This document shows, piece by piece, positions 53,259 to 61,518 of a stretch of 64,000 nucleotides of DNA. A program made the translations under genes and the position numbers. The notes under the pieces were generated by a model that was given only the letters and a program-made list of their open reading frames with translations, was not told the origin of the DNA and made no database searches. The number at the start of each line of letters is the position of its first letter. The stretch's first letter is position 1. The DNA comes from Fictibacillus aquaticus (lineage in GTDB: Bacteria > Bacillota > Bacilli > Bacillales > Fictibacillaceae): assembly GCF_002245695.1 (NCBI RefSeq), contig NZ_NOII01000001.1, positions 248,001 through 312,000 on the forward strand, read 5' to 3'.

Positions 53259-53918
53259 ATGATAAACATATTATTAATAGACGATGAAATTATTTTTAAA
53301 GACTCGCTTCAGTACTTGCTGTTTCAAGAAATTAACAACCTTTCGGTAACATCCATCGAAAGCCACTCCAACCATCCACTATATAAAGAGACAGAAGATA
53401 TTGACATAGCATTTGTCGATATAGGGCTGAAACATGATAAGCTAACAGACGTGTTGCAGCATTTTCAGGAGCGGAGAATTAGGACCGTGCTGTTCGTCTC
53501 TTGCATCAATCAGCAAAAGACACAGCTGTTAGAGGCACTTACTTTTAAAGTGGATGGCGTCCTTCTGAAAAATACGGAACCAGAGTCAATACGCTCACAA
53601 GTAAAACTACTCTTAAATGGAAAGCGTTTTATGCCACAATCTGTAGCTTTTCTTTTATTAGAAGAATACGCCGCGCTTAACGAGCCGGCAACTGCCGCTA
53701 AACCGCCGCTGACCTTATTATCAAACCGTGAATGGGAAGTGCTAGAAAACCTGTCAAAAGGAATGAGCAATAGAGAAATTTCTTTATCCCTTTTTTTAAG
53801 TGAAAACACAGTAAAAAATCATGTATCAACATTATTAAAAAAATTGGGAGTTAAAGACCGGACATCGGCAGTTATCACGGCCTATCAGCAAGGGTGGACA
53901 TTAGTGCATAAATCTTAA
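53259..53918 (+). CDS. NarL/LuxR-type response regulator
   Basis: A 219-residue DNA-binding regulator: receiver (about residues 1-120) and LuxR helix-turn-helix. The receiver has LLIDDEIIF and an acceptor-position Asp in IAFVDIGLKHDKL, with LLKN near the conserved Lys. It lacks the usual MP loop after the Asp, so it is divergent. The HTH is LSNREWEVLENLSKGMSNRE, then SENTVKNHVSTLLKKLGVKD. ATG 53259 has AAAGGAG eight bases upstream; the longer frame overlaps the EAL gene. No cognate kinase is adjacent. Confidence 0.9.
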   Translation: MINILLIDDEIIFKDSLQYLLFQEINNLSVTSIESHSNHPLYKETEDIDIAFVDIGLKHDKLTDVLQHFQERRIRTVLFVSCINQQKTQLLEALTFKVDGVLLKNTEPESIRSQVKLLLNGKRFMPQSVAFLLLEEYAALNEPATAAKPPLTLLSNREWEVLENLSKGMSNREISLSLFLSENTVKNHVSTLLKKLGVKDRTSAVITAYQQGWTLVHKS

Positions 53919-53949
53919 TAACAGAATAAAAGTATTGCTATGAAAACAT

Positions 53950-53985
53950 AAAAGCACGATGAAATGTTACTTTCATCGTGCTTTT
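53950..53985 (+). terminator. Intrinsic terminator after the LuxR-type regulator
   Basis: Perfect fifteen-base arms AAAAGCACGATGAAA and TTTCATCGTGCTTTT with a six-base loop. Confidence 0.92.
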
Positions 53986-54040
53986 ACTGTTGACGAGAAC
54001 GGTAGCTTAGTCCAAGATGGTAACCGCATGAAGCTGACTC

Positions 54041-54604
54041 CTATGTTTCCATCCATACTGTGTATGTCTCATAACTGTTCTTCTTAACATCTTTAGCTTC
54101 ATTTTCAGGATAACCTATATAGAGAAAAGCGACCATCTCGCTGCTTTGCGGCAGTTTAAAAAAGTCTTTAACTTTTGGATGATAAGCCGCAGCACCCGTA
54201 CGCCATATTGCTCCAAGTCCAAGATCATGGGCAGTGAGAAGCATGTTCTGCACGGCACAGCAAACAGCTGCGTATTCTTCTTTTATTAAAACATTTTTCC
54301 GGTCACTATGAACCGCTGCAACAGCGATGATTACGGGAGCCCTCAGCGGCATCTTTTTTGCCCGCCCTGGATTTGATAAAGAGTTTGGATTTGATGAAGC
54401 AATCTCTGCAAGCACTTCACCTAAGCGTAAGCGGCTGTCTCCAGTCAGGACAAAAAAACGCCATGGCTCTGTTCGGTAATGGCTGGGAGCGCTGGCTCCT
54501 GCTGTTAGAATTTTTTCAATCATTTCTTTTGGCACTGGTTCATCTTTGACTATGCCAATGCTCCTTCTTGTAGTTATGCTGTTGAAGGTATTGATTAAAA
54601 TCAC
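54041..54604 (-). CDS. Nitroreductase family protein
   Basis: A 187-residue FMN-dependent oxidoreductase of the nitroreductase fold. The N-terminal FMN phosphate motif is ITTRRSI, followed by GASAPSHYRTEPWRFFV. The central helix is AVQNMLLTAHDLGLGAIWRTG and the C-terminal flavin strand is VAFLYIGYPENE. It likely reduces nitro or quinone compounds with NAD(P)H; the natural substrate is unknown. The start is GTG with GAAGG six bases upstream. It starts 14 bases after the stop of the AlaX-like gene, suggesting co-transcription. Confidence 0.87.
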   Translation of the reverse strand: MILINTFNSITTRRSIGIVKDEPVPKEMIEKILTAGASAPSHYRTEPWRFFVLTGDSRLRLGEVLAEIASSNPNSLSNPGRAKKMPLRAPVIIAVAAVHSDRKNVLIKEEYAAVCCAVQNMLLTAHDLGLGAIWRTGAAAYHPKVKDFFKLPQSSEMVAFLYIGYPENEAKDVKKNSYETYTVWMET

Positions 54605-54618
54605 TCCCTTCCTTCTTT

Positions 54619-55812
54619 TTACATTATGCTCTCTCGTTCTGATTGATTAACATACTGTGCAAGATAATCGCAAAACAACCGCATATCTTCTATAGAATTA
54701 AACGCCGCCTGCGCTGAACGGTCGCTGCCTCCTCCCCGTCCATGATACCGGCTTAAATGTTCTTTCAAAAATCCTCCACAAGAAAACGTATGGTTTTTTC
54801 CAGAAGATAACACAATTTTTTTCTCATTCATTGACGCAAAAAGTACCAGCTCGTCATGTTTTGCAGTGATACGGTTCGCAAGAATAATCAAATCCTTTAC
54901 AGGCTTGTTTTCAAACACACGGCTGATATAATTCCCCTCTTTTTGAGATAGAAGCTCTTCTGCCAAGTAAGAATCATTTTGTTCCTTTAATAAATCCATC
55001 TGCTTCTCCTGCTCCTGAAGACTTTTCTCTAATTTTTCAATCCGATCCAAGATCTCGCTTCGCCCAGTATTAAATTTTGCAGATAGCTCTGTTAGGATTT
55101 GCAGACTGGTTTCATAATCAGCAAGCGCTCGAGAACCGCACTTAAAATAGATTCTCGTTGCTCCCTTTTGTTTTTCTGTTTTATACAGCTTGATGAGTCC
55201 AAGCTCTCCGGTTCTTGCCAGATGCGTACCTCCGCATGCATTGTATTCAATTCCTTCGATTTCAACTATCCGGATATTTTCAATCACACTTGGCATCTTT
55301 GCGACAGGCAGACTCTTGAGTTCAGCTTCGTTTACAAAATAACTTTTAATAAGTCGATTTTGATAAATTTCCTTGTTCACGATGTTCTCAATTTCAGCTA
55401 GTTCAGCTGCACTGATATCTGGCTTATCCACGTCAATAGTCACATCATCTGTACCCATGTGAAAGCTCAGTGTCTGCGCTCCTGCCTTGCTTCGGCAAAC
55501 AGCGGATAACAGATGCTGTCCTGTATGCTGCTGCATGTGGTCGAACCTTTTATCCCAATCTATTTGGCAGTGTACGTCCTCAGTTTCTGGAAATGATTCG
55601 ATCTGGTGAAAGATAACATCATTTTCCCGGAAAACATCCAGAACCTCTATTCCATTAATAATGCCTTTATCACAGGGCTGTCCTCCGCCATGAGGGTAAA
55701 ACGCTGTCTCTTCCAATACGATGTAGTTTTTGCCGTTTCTTTCAAATCTGCTGATAATCTTAGTTTCCCACTTGGTTATGTAAGAAGATGAATAAAATAG
55801 TTTGTTTTTCAT
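54619..55812 (-). CDS. Alanyl-tRNA editing protein (AlaX-L type) with DHHA1 domain
   Basis: A 397-residue trans-editing enzyme that hydrolyses mischarged Ser- or Gly-tRNA(Ala). The editing domain has the zinc motifs HTGQHLL (His96, His100) and CGGTH (Cys193, His197) and an N-terminal ETAFYPHGGGQP. A coiled coil (about 245-280, Glu/Lys-rich) leads to a DHHA1-like end with YHGRGGGSDRSAQAAF. There is no aminoacylation domain. ATG 55812 is chosen because GGA lies eight bases upstream; the ATG at 55821 touches that site. Confidence 0.92.
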   Translation of the reverse strand: MKNKLFYSSSYITKWETKIISRFERNGKNYIVLEETAFYPHGGGQPCDKGIINGIEVLDVFRENDVIFHQIESFPETEDVHCQIDWDKRFDHMQQHTGQHLLSAVCRSKAGAQTLSFHMGTDDVTIDVDKPDISAAELAEIENIVNKEIYQNRLIKSYFVNEAELKSLPVAKMPSVIENIRIVEIEGIEYNACGGTHLARTGELGLIKLYKTEKQKGATRIYFKCGSRALADYETSLQILTELSAKFNTGRSEILDRIEKLEKSLQEQEKQMDLLKEQNDSYLAEELLSQKEGNYISRVFENKPVKDLIILANRITAKHDELVLFASMNEKKIVLSSGKNHTFSCGGFLKEHLSRYHGRGGGSDRSAQAAFNSIEDMRLFCDYLAQYVNQSERESIM

Positions 55813-55907
55813 ATGGTCCATTCCTTTTTCAGTAATTTTCCTTATTTTATATCAATCAGCGAAAAAAAGCCTGCTTAACCCGTTGCACCAACATAAGAAA
55901 AGTAAAG

Positions 55908-55977
55908 CGGGGGTACGGTACCACAATCAAAAAACCTGCTGCAAAGGGCTCCCATTTCACCGGGTGCCGTACCCCCG
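55908..55977. repeat. Palindromic element with 15-base arms
   Basis: CGGGGGTACGGTACC and GGTGCCGTACCCCCG pair with one G-T mismatch around a 40-base centre. It is GC-rich against an AT-rich background and has no T run. It looks like a short repeated extragenic palindrome or a miniature element of the kind scattered in Bacillus genomes. Only one copy is in this window, so repetition is unproven. Confidence 0.5.
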
Positions 55978-56032
55978 AAAATATTGTCCCAAAACCCCAA
56001 AAAACAAGCTCCAAATATCACGGATAATGGAG

Positions 56033-56063
56033 AAAAGACCGGTTCTCTATCGGAACCGGTCTT
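56033..56063 (-). terminator. Terminator after the DUF6376-like lipoprotein gene
   Basis: Arms AAGACCGGTTC and GAACCGGTCTT with a seven-base loop; a short T run (TTTTC) on the minus side, eight bases past the stop codon. Confidence 0.7.
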
Positions 56064-56070
56064 CTTACAT

Positions 56071-56520
56071 TTACTCCCCTATCTTTTTAATTTGGTCCAG
56101 CAAGTCAGTATACTGTGCGATTTCGTCAGTCAATCCTGTCTGTTTTAACAAGTCAGGACTAATCTCGCCATTTTTTACGTTTTCGAGGTACGTGTCGATT
56201 CCTTTTTCGAACGACTGATTATGTTCAATTACTTGGCTATGGATATCTTCAAACATAGATGGCGGTGTCAAATCATTAAAATCATTGATGTCAGATTTCA
56301 TATCATTCAGTTTTTGCTCTAAATCGGCTGCGGCATTTTTATCTGAAACAGCTTTTTCAGCCAATGCAGGAACTTCATTGGCGAATGTCTGCACTTCATT
56401 TACGAAATCTGTAGCTTTCGGCACATATTCAATTCCGTTTTTTACATCTGATACAGCCTGGCATCCCATAAGCAATAGCGAAAAAATCAGTAAGAAACTA
56501 AATACTTGTATCTTTTTCAT
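56071..56520 (-). CDS. Small lipoprotein (DUF6376-like)
   Basis: A 149-residue lipoprotein. The signal peptide ends in the lipobox LLLMGCQ (Cys20), then comes a mostly helical, acidic body: ATDFVNEVQTFANEVPALAE, LEQKLNDMKSDINDFNDL and TPPSMFEDIHSQVIEHN. The family occurs in Bacillaceae without known function; assignment is from general resemblance. It is monocistronic, with GGAGG eight bases before ATG and its own terminator. Confidence 0.8.
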   Translation of the reverse strand: MKKIQVFSFLLIFSLLLMGCQAVSDVKNGIEYVPKATDFVNEVQTFANEVPALAEKAVSDKNAAADLEQKLNDMKSDINDFNDLTPPSMFEDIHSQVIEHNQSFEKGIDTYLENVKNGEISPDLLKQTGLTDEIAQYTDLLDQIKKIGE

Positions 56521-56611
56521 AAATAACCTCCAGTGTTTTTTCTCTCCATTACTTACGAACGTGTATGAAAAAGGTTCCCCAATTATAAATTAGCAACGAG
56601 CTGTCAAGTGC

Positions 56612-56620
56612 CATAAACTA
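56612..56620 (+). promoter_or_regulatory. Possible sporulation (sigma-E/K) -10 box before the cyclase gene
   Basis: CATAAACTA fits the CATANNNTA form of mother-cell promoters and lies 33 bases before the cyclase start. No good -35 element was found at the right spacing. Sporulenol cyclase genes are expressed in sporulation, which makes it plausible. Confidence 0.25.
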
Positions 56621-56652
56621 TATTGCTGTTCTTTTTCAAGGAGGAATTGCAT

Positions 56653-58494
56653 ATGGATTGGTTCGATTCTGTTGTACCCGAAATATATAAACGCTGCAGA
56701 CATTTGATGAACTTGCAGGATGAAGATGGGTCTTGGAAGTTTTGTTTTGAGAATTCTTTAATGACAGATGCTTACATGATCATTTTGCTGCGTACATTAG
56801 ATTATGAAGATGAAAATTTCATCTCCCTTCTTGCAGACAGGCTCATGTGCATGCAGGAAACGGATGGAACGTGGAAGGTTTATCCTGATCAGCGATCTGG
56901 GCATTTAACATCCACTATTGAGGCCTATATAGCCTTGCTATATTCAGGAAAGGTCCAGAAAGATTCCCCGTTGATGCAAAAAGCAAGTCAATTTATCAAA
57001 AAAAATGGCGGACTGAAGAGTGCCGGGCTGCTTTCAAAAGTGTTTTTTGCATGCAATGGACTCTATCCATGGCCAGAACAAGAGATAAATACATCCATGC
57101 TCTTTCGCCTTTTCCGTGCAGTTAATATTAGCTTTTATGATTTCAGCAGCTATGCAAGGTCACACTTTTCTCCAGCCTTTCTAGCTATGTCTCGCAAGTT
57201 CAGCTTAACGAGCAAATGGACTCCAAATTTATCACACTTAAAAAACGATGATAAGATGACTTCGTTCTGGGACGAGGTGGAACTTGATCGTTTAGTTAAG
57301 ACAGAAACGCAAATGTCAGCAGAAGATGAATTTTTCAAAGAATATATTCTGGCCCGCATCGAACGTGATGGGACTCTTTTAAGCTATGCAAGCACTACCT
57401 TTCTCATGATTTATGGACTCATGTCAATCGGCTATAGAAAGGAATCACCCATCATTAAGCGAGCGGTCAACGGGCTCTATTCTCTAAAGTTCGTTACACC
57501 AAATGGAGTTCATATTCAAAATTCTCCTTCTACTGTATGGGATACTTCCCTCGTCACTTATGCACTTCTTTCTGCAGGTATTCCGTTAAACCATCCTGTA
57601 ATGATCAAATCCTATGATTATATCATGCGAAAACAACATACTAAATATGGCGATTGGGAGATTCATAATTCCTATGCTGAGCCAGGAGGATGGGGTTTTT
57701 CCAGCAGCAACAGCATTCACCCTGATGTCGATGATACACAGGCCGCTTTGAGAACGATGAAATGCTATTCATTAAATGGAAAACATTGTTATAATACGTA
57801 TTTAAAGGGGAAAGAATGGCTGTTATCCATGCAGAACAGCGATGGCGGATGGGCAGCGTTTGAAAAGAACACAAATAAAAAATGGCTGAAGCTGCTGCCG
57901 ATTGAAAATGCGGGCGATGCACTGACTGACCCGTCTACCGCTGACCTGACTGGACGGACTCTCGAATATTTAGGCAGTTTTGAGAGGATGGACTGTAACT
58001 TCCCTTCCGTCGAGAGAGCTGTATCTTGGCTGCGGCGGAAACAGAACATGGATGGGAGCTGGTATGGCAGGTGGGGAGTTTGTTACATTTATGGGACTTG
58101 GGCAGCTGTTACAGGAATGGCCGCAGTTGGAGTACCATTAGAAGAACGGTGTATAAGAAAGGCGGCAAAGTGGCTGCTGGAGAGACAGAATGTTGATGGA
58201 GGATGGGGAGAATCCTGTCTTAGTGACGAGATGAAACAATACGTTCCCTTGTCACGCAGTACCATAACACAGACCGCTTGGGCACTTGATGCGCTTATAT
58301 CGGTTTATTCGTATCCGACTAAAGAAATAAATTTGGGAATGGAATATTTATTAAAATCTTCAAGTGAGACAGCATTTAGCCAAACTTACCCTGCTGGAGC
58401 GGGTCTGCCAGGTAATTTTTATGTCTTTTACCACAGCTATCCGCATGTATGGCCATTGCTCACACTAAGTCACTTTTATAAAAAGTATCGCTGA
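56653..58494 (+). CDS. sqhC: Squalene-hopene/sporulenol cyclase
   Basis: A 613-residue class II terpene cyclase, closest in style to Bacillus SqhC, which cyclises tetraprenyl-beta-curcumene to sporulenol in spores. The protonating DxDD motif is DVDD (358-361) in HPDVDDTQAAL. QW repeats stabilise the double alpha-barrel: QDEDGSWKF, QETDGTWKV, QNSDGGWAAF, QNMDGSWYGRWG and QNVDGGWGES. The segment LLPIENAGDALTDPSTADLT is typical of the family. ATG 56653 is chosen for its AAGGAGG site; the upstream frame to 56623 has none. It is slightly shorter than the usual 630 residues but complete in motifs. It is monotopic on the membrane. Confidence 0.9.
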   Translation: MDWFDSVVPEIYKRCRHLMNLQDEDGSWKFCFENSLMTDAYMIILLRTLDYEDENFISLLADRLMCMQETDGTWKVYPDQRSGHLTSTIEAYIALLYSGKVQKDSPLMQKASQFIKKNGGLKSAGLLSKVFFACNGLYPWPEQEINTSMLFRLFRAVNISFYDFSSYARSHFSPAFLAMSRKFSLTSKWTPNLSHLKNDDKMTSFWDEVELDRLVKTETQMSAEDEFFKEYILARIERDGTLLSYASTTFLMIYGLMSIGYRKESPIIKRAVNGLYSLKFVTPNGVHIQNSPSTVWDTSLVTYALLSAGIPLNHPVMIKSYDYIMRKQHTKYGDWEIHNSYAEPGGWGFSSSNSIHPDVDDTQAALRTMKCYSLNGKHCYNTYLKGKEWLLSMQNSDGGWAAFEKNTNKKWLKLLPIENAGDALTDPSTADLTGRTLEYLGSFERMDCNFPSVERAVSWLRRKQNMDGSWYGRWGVCYIYGTWAAVTGMAAVGVPLEERCIRKAAKWLLERQNVDGGWGESCLSDEMKQYVPLSRSTITQTAWALDALISVYSYPTKEINLGMEYLLKSSSETAFSQTYPAGAGLPGNFYVFYHSYPHVWPLLTLSHFYKKYR

Positions 58495-58497
58495 TTC

Positions 58498-58532
58498 TAA
58501 AAGAGACCTTCCCCGTTCTAGAGGGAGGTCTC
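58498..58532. terminator. Terminator between sqhC and yeeI
   Basis: Arms GAGACCTTCCC and GGGAGGTCTC (one bulge) with a nine-base loop; TTTT follows on the minus side. Shared by the convergent genes. Confidence 0.7.
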
Positions 58533-58539
58533 AAAATAG

Positions 58540-59259
58540 TTATTCTCCTAAATCAACGTTATGGTACACTTGCTGAACATCCTCAAGATCTTCTAGCGCA
58601 TCGATCAGCTTTTCAAACTGCAACTGTGCATCTTCCGGCAGGTTTATTTCACTTTGTGCGAGCATGGTAAGCTCAGCAACAGTAAAGTCAGTGATTCCAG
58701 CTTCTTTAAATGCCTCTTGAACAGCATGGAACTGGTCAGGTTCAGCATATACGATCACGGAATCTTCTTCTTCTATCACGTCACGCACATCAAGATCCGC
58801 TTCCATAAGAAGTTCGAGCACTTCATCGGCTGATTTTTCTTCAACGCCGAAGACTGCTGTCGCATCAAACATAAACGAGACAGAACCGCTCACACCGAGA
58901 TTTCCGCCGTTCTTTTTAAAAGCAGCGCGTACTTCTGCAACAGTACGGTTTACATTATTAGTCAGTGCATCAATAATGAGCATGGACCCGTTCGGCCCGA
59001 AACCTTCGTAACGCAGCTCATCGTATATTTCCTCTGATCCACCCTTTGCCTTTTCAATAGCACGGTCTATGATCGTTCTTGGCACGCTGTAAGTTTTTGC
59101 ACGCTCAATTACCATTCTCAGCTGCTGATTCGTTTCAGGATCAGGATCGCCCTGCTTAGCTGCTACATAAAGCTCGCGCCCAAATTTTGCGTAAATCCGG
59201 CTAGTGTTGGCGTCCTTTGAAGCCTTTTTCTCTTTAATGTTGTTCCACTTACGGCCCAT
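58540..59259 (-). CDS. yeeI: YebC/PmpR family protein YeeI
   Basis: A 239-residue YebC-family protein, of the second (YeeI) paralogue type rather than the housekeeping YrbC. Family text: [60 protein letters not shown], and the end [11 protein letters not shown]. YebC/TACO1 proteins help ribosomes through difficult proline stretches; older annotation calls them transcriptional regulators. ATG 59259 (MGRKW) is the conserved family start; the GTG three codons earlier is less likely. Confidence 0.93.
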   Translation of the reverse strand: MGRKWNNIKEKKASKDANTSRIYAKFGRELYVAAKQGDPDPETNQQLRMVIERAKTYSVPRTIIDRAIEKAKGGSEEIYDELRYEGFGPNGSMLIIDALTNNVNRTVAEVRAAFKKNGGNLGVSGSVSFMFDATAVFGVEEKSADEVLELLMEADLDVRDVIEEEDSVIVYAEPDQFHAVQEAFKEAGITDFTVAELTMLAQSEINLPEDAQLQFEKLIDALEDLEDVQQVYHNVDLGE

Positions 59260-59340
59260 TATTTCCACTCACTTTCTGAACAATATCCATCTTCTTCACT
59301 TGACTATTATACATTACCAAAACTATTGCTCCAATGACTT

Positions 59341-59475
59341 CTATTCGTTTTCTTTCATTTCTTTGCTGCAATTGAAACAGCAAACTTTTCCGTTTTCTGC
59401 AACTCCGTTCAAAAAACCGTCAAGGCAGAAGACCTCTTTTCCGCATATCCAGCAATTTCCTACTAGCTCCTTCAT
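59341..59475 (-). CDS. 44-residue Cys-rich (zinc-ribbon-like) protein
   Basis: A small ORF with GAGGTGG six bases before ATG 59475. The sequence carries NCWICGKEVFCLDG and KVCCFNCSKEM, giving two CxxC pairs about 22 residues apart, a probable structural zinc site. The tail is KENE. It lies between yeeI (same strand, 82 bases ahead of its start) and the divergent oxidoreductase. The function is unknown; small zinc-ribbon proteins are often nucleic-acid or ribosome associated. Confidence 0.65.
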   Translation of the reverse strand: MKELVGNCWICGKEVFCLDGFLNGVAENGKVCCFNCSKEMKENE

Positions 59476-59502
59476 GGCAGTCCACCTCATCTGTTGCTTG
59501 TT

Positions 59503-59531
59503 TTACGTTATCTTTTATATCAGGGTATAAT
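59503..59531 (+). promoter_or_regulatory. Sigma-A-like promoter of the FAD oxidoreductase gene
   Basis: TTACGT, 17 bases, then a perfect TATAAT preceded by GGG, about 40 bases before the ATG at 59572. Confidence 0.5.
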
Positions 59532-59571
59532 AAATAGTGAGAATGCTACAAGCAAAAAAAGGATGCTGAAC

Positions 59572-60690
59572 ATGAAAAAGTTTATTATAGTCGGTGCTGG
59601 GATTCTCGGTGCGTCCGCAGCCTATCATCTCGCAAAAAGCGGTGCCGATGTAATGGTTGTGGACCGTCATGACGCTGGGCAGGCGACCGATGCCGCAGCA
59701 GGAATTATCTGCCCTTGGATTTCGCAGCGCCGTAACAAAGCTTGGTATGAGCTCGTCAAAAATGGTGCGCGGTACTATCCGAAGCTCATTGCAGAGCTTG
59801 AGCGCGAAGGTCAAACGGAAACGGGCTATGCTAAAGTTGGCGCAATCAGCCTTCATCAATCACTTGAAAAATTGCAGAAGATGTATGAACGGGCATTGAA
59901 ACGCAAAGATGATGCTCCTGAAATGGGAGAAATCTCGATTCTGACCAAGGAAGAAACGAAGGCTCTTTTTCCTCTTCTTCACGATCAATATGCAGCTGTA
60001 CATGTGAGCGGAGCGGCACGTGTGAACGGAAGAGCTTTGAGAGATGCTTTACTGCAAGCTGCTCAATCATTAGGAGCTGAAATTATCAGCAGTGATGCTG
60101 CACTGCTGTTTGAAAAAGGAAAGGTTACAGGTGTAAAGACAAGAAATCAGAGGCTTGAAGCTGACTGTGTAATCGTTTGTGCAGGAGCCTGGGCTGCTGA
60201 GCTCGTTAAGCCAATTGTTTCACTTAATGTAACCTACCAGAAAGCTCAGATTGCACATATGTATTTGCCAGCAGCCGATACTAAGAAATGGCCTGTAGTA
60301 ATGCCGCCAAGTGACCAGTATATCTTAGCTTTTGATAATGGAGAGATTGTTGCAGGAGCTACACATGAAAATGATATCTCCGGATATGATACGAGAGTCA
60401 CTTCTGGAGGTATTCAAGAAGTGATGAATAAGGCGCTTGATACATGTCCTGGTCTGCATAACAGCAGTTTCGTTGAAATGCGTGTCGGCTTCCGTCCCTT
60501 CACACCCGGGTTTTTGCCTGTCATTGGAGAAATTCCAGGATGGAAGGGCATTCTGCTTGCAAACGGCCTTGGCGCCTCTGGTCTTACGATGGGACCTTTT
60601 TTAGGATCTGAGCTCGCAAAACTGGCACTTGGAGAAAAACTGGAGATCGATTTAGAGCTATATAAAGTTGAAAGTGCAATTGAAAGGTGA
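59572..60690 (+). CDS. FAD-dependent amino-acid oxidase/dehydrogenase-like enzyme
   Basis: A 372-residue DAO-superfamily flavoenzyme (glycine oxidase, D-amino-acid dehydrogenase, YurR type). The N-terminal dinucleotide fold is IIVGAGILGASAAYHLA with the acidic end VVDRHD. A flavin motif QATDAAAGIICPW follows. Near the C terminus, FRPFTPGFLPVIGEIPG and LLANGLGASGLTMGP match the conserved FAD-contacting end. The substrate is probably a small amino or imino acid but is not determined. ATG 59572 with AAAAGGATG upstream is preferred over the 59494 frame, whose N-terminal extension precedes the promoter. Confidence 0.87.
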   Translation: MKKFIIVGAGILGASAAYHLAKSGADVMVVDRHDAGQATDAAAGIICPWISQRRNKAWYELVKNGARYYPKLIAELEREGQTETGYAKVGAISLHQSLEKLQKMYERALKRKDDAPEMGEISILTKEETKALFPLLHDQYAAVHVSGAARVNGRALRDALLQAAQSLGAEIISSDAALLFEKGKVTGVKTRNQRLEADCVIVCAGAWAAELVKPIVSLNVTYQKAQIAHMYLPAADTKKWPVVMPPSDQYILAFDNGEIVAGATHENDISGYDTRVTSGGIQEVMNKALDTCPGLHNSSFVEMRVGFRPFTPGFLPVIGEIPGWKGILLANGLGASGLTMGPFLGSELAKLALGEKLEIDLELYKVESAIER

Positions 60691-60729
60691 TTTCTGATTA
60701 TACCAAAAGACACGTAACATGGTTTCATT

Positions 60730-60765
60730 AAAATGAGGACCGGCATTTAAGCCGGTCCTCATTTT
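60730..60765. terminator. Bidirectional terminator at 60.75 kb
   Basis: Perfect fifteen-base arms AAAATGAGGACCGGC and GCCGGTCCTCATTTT with a six-base loop, between convergent genes. Confidence 0.88.
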
Positions 60766-60790
60766 AATGCATTGAAAAATTAGAAGTATT

Positions 60791-61336
60791 TTATTTCTCA
60801 CTAAGTTTTCCTTCTAAAAGCTTCTTATGAGCATTTGAAAGCTTGATTAATGGGAATTTTCCGTCCGTGACCATTTTGTAGACATTATCCGATTCTTCCC
60901 AAGCTAAATCATATTGCTGCTTCGTAATTTTTTCGGTGCGGTATGCTTCTTCAAGCTCGTCGGCATCAAGGCGTATCACTTCGCCTGATGGAAGGGCAAC
61001 AATATCTAAATATAAATCATCCATCCATGGAATATCGTTTTCAATTCCATTCTCACGGACGATATCAATATACCATTGAACGATTTCGCCTTTAGAATTA
61101 AACATTGTTGTGACGGAATGGTTTTTTTTCAGCGGAAAATGCTGAAGCACCATATATCCTTCATCAATGACACAAATCTCCTCTTTCCCGCATTGCTTAA
61201 ACAATGGTTCCGTTACCTGGTCGATTTTAACTAAGGTCACGTATCCATTGAAATCGTCACTTTCTAAAAAGGTTTGTGCATATTTTTTCTTTTTTACATT
61301 TTTAAGTTCACTGTGCGTCCCATATTTTCTTTCCAT
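60791..61336 (-). CDS. DUF402 family protein
   Basis: A 181-residue protein of the DUF402 beta-barrel family, whose characterised members are metal-dependent nucleoside tri-/diphosphate phosphatases. The visible core is VQWYIDIVRENG and MDDLYLDIVALPSGEV, with the Asp-rich DDLYLD that binds the metal, followed by the helical tail LDADELEEAYRTEKITKQQY. The His-containing stretch LQHFPLKKNHSVTTMF lies upstream. GAGGAT precedes ATG. It is monocistronic. The phosphatase activity is inferred from family. Confidence 0.85.
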   Translation of the reverse strand: MERKYGTHSELKNVKKKKYAQTFLESDDFNGYVTLVKIDQVTEPLFKQCGKEEICVIDEGYMVLQHFPLKKNHSVTTMFNSKGEIVQWYIDIVRENGIENDIPWMDDLYLDIVALPSGEVIRLDADELEEAYRTEKITKQQYDLAWEESDNVYKMVTDGKFPLIKLSNAHKKLLEGKLSEK

Positions 61337-61518
61337 TTTATCCTCTTTTCTTCTGTTAAATCCATGAAAGGTGATTGACAGCTATTATATATCCTTCCTT
61401 TATACTGCTTACAATAAACACCTCACCACTTTACCTTATTTACATAACCTGTATTACATCTGATTTAGGATAAATGCCTAAGCGGAATGATACAGAATTT
61501 GAAGGGAGAGAAAATGTG

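Noticed and set aside
59494-59571. N-terminal extension of the FAD oxidoreductase
   Set aside because: It contains the TATAAT promoter and precedes the canonical MKKFIIVGAG start of the dinucleotide fold.
61375-61406. TTGACA and TATACT before the permease as a sigma-A promoter
   Set aside because: The spacing is 20 bases, too long for a normal sigma-A promoter.
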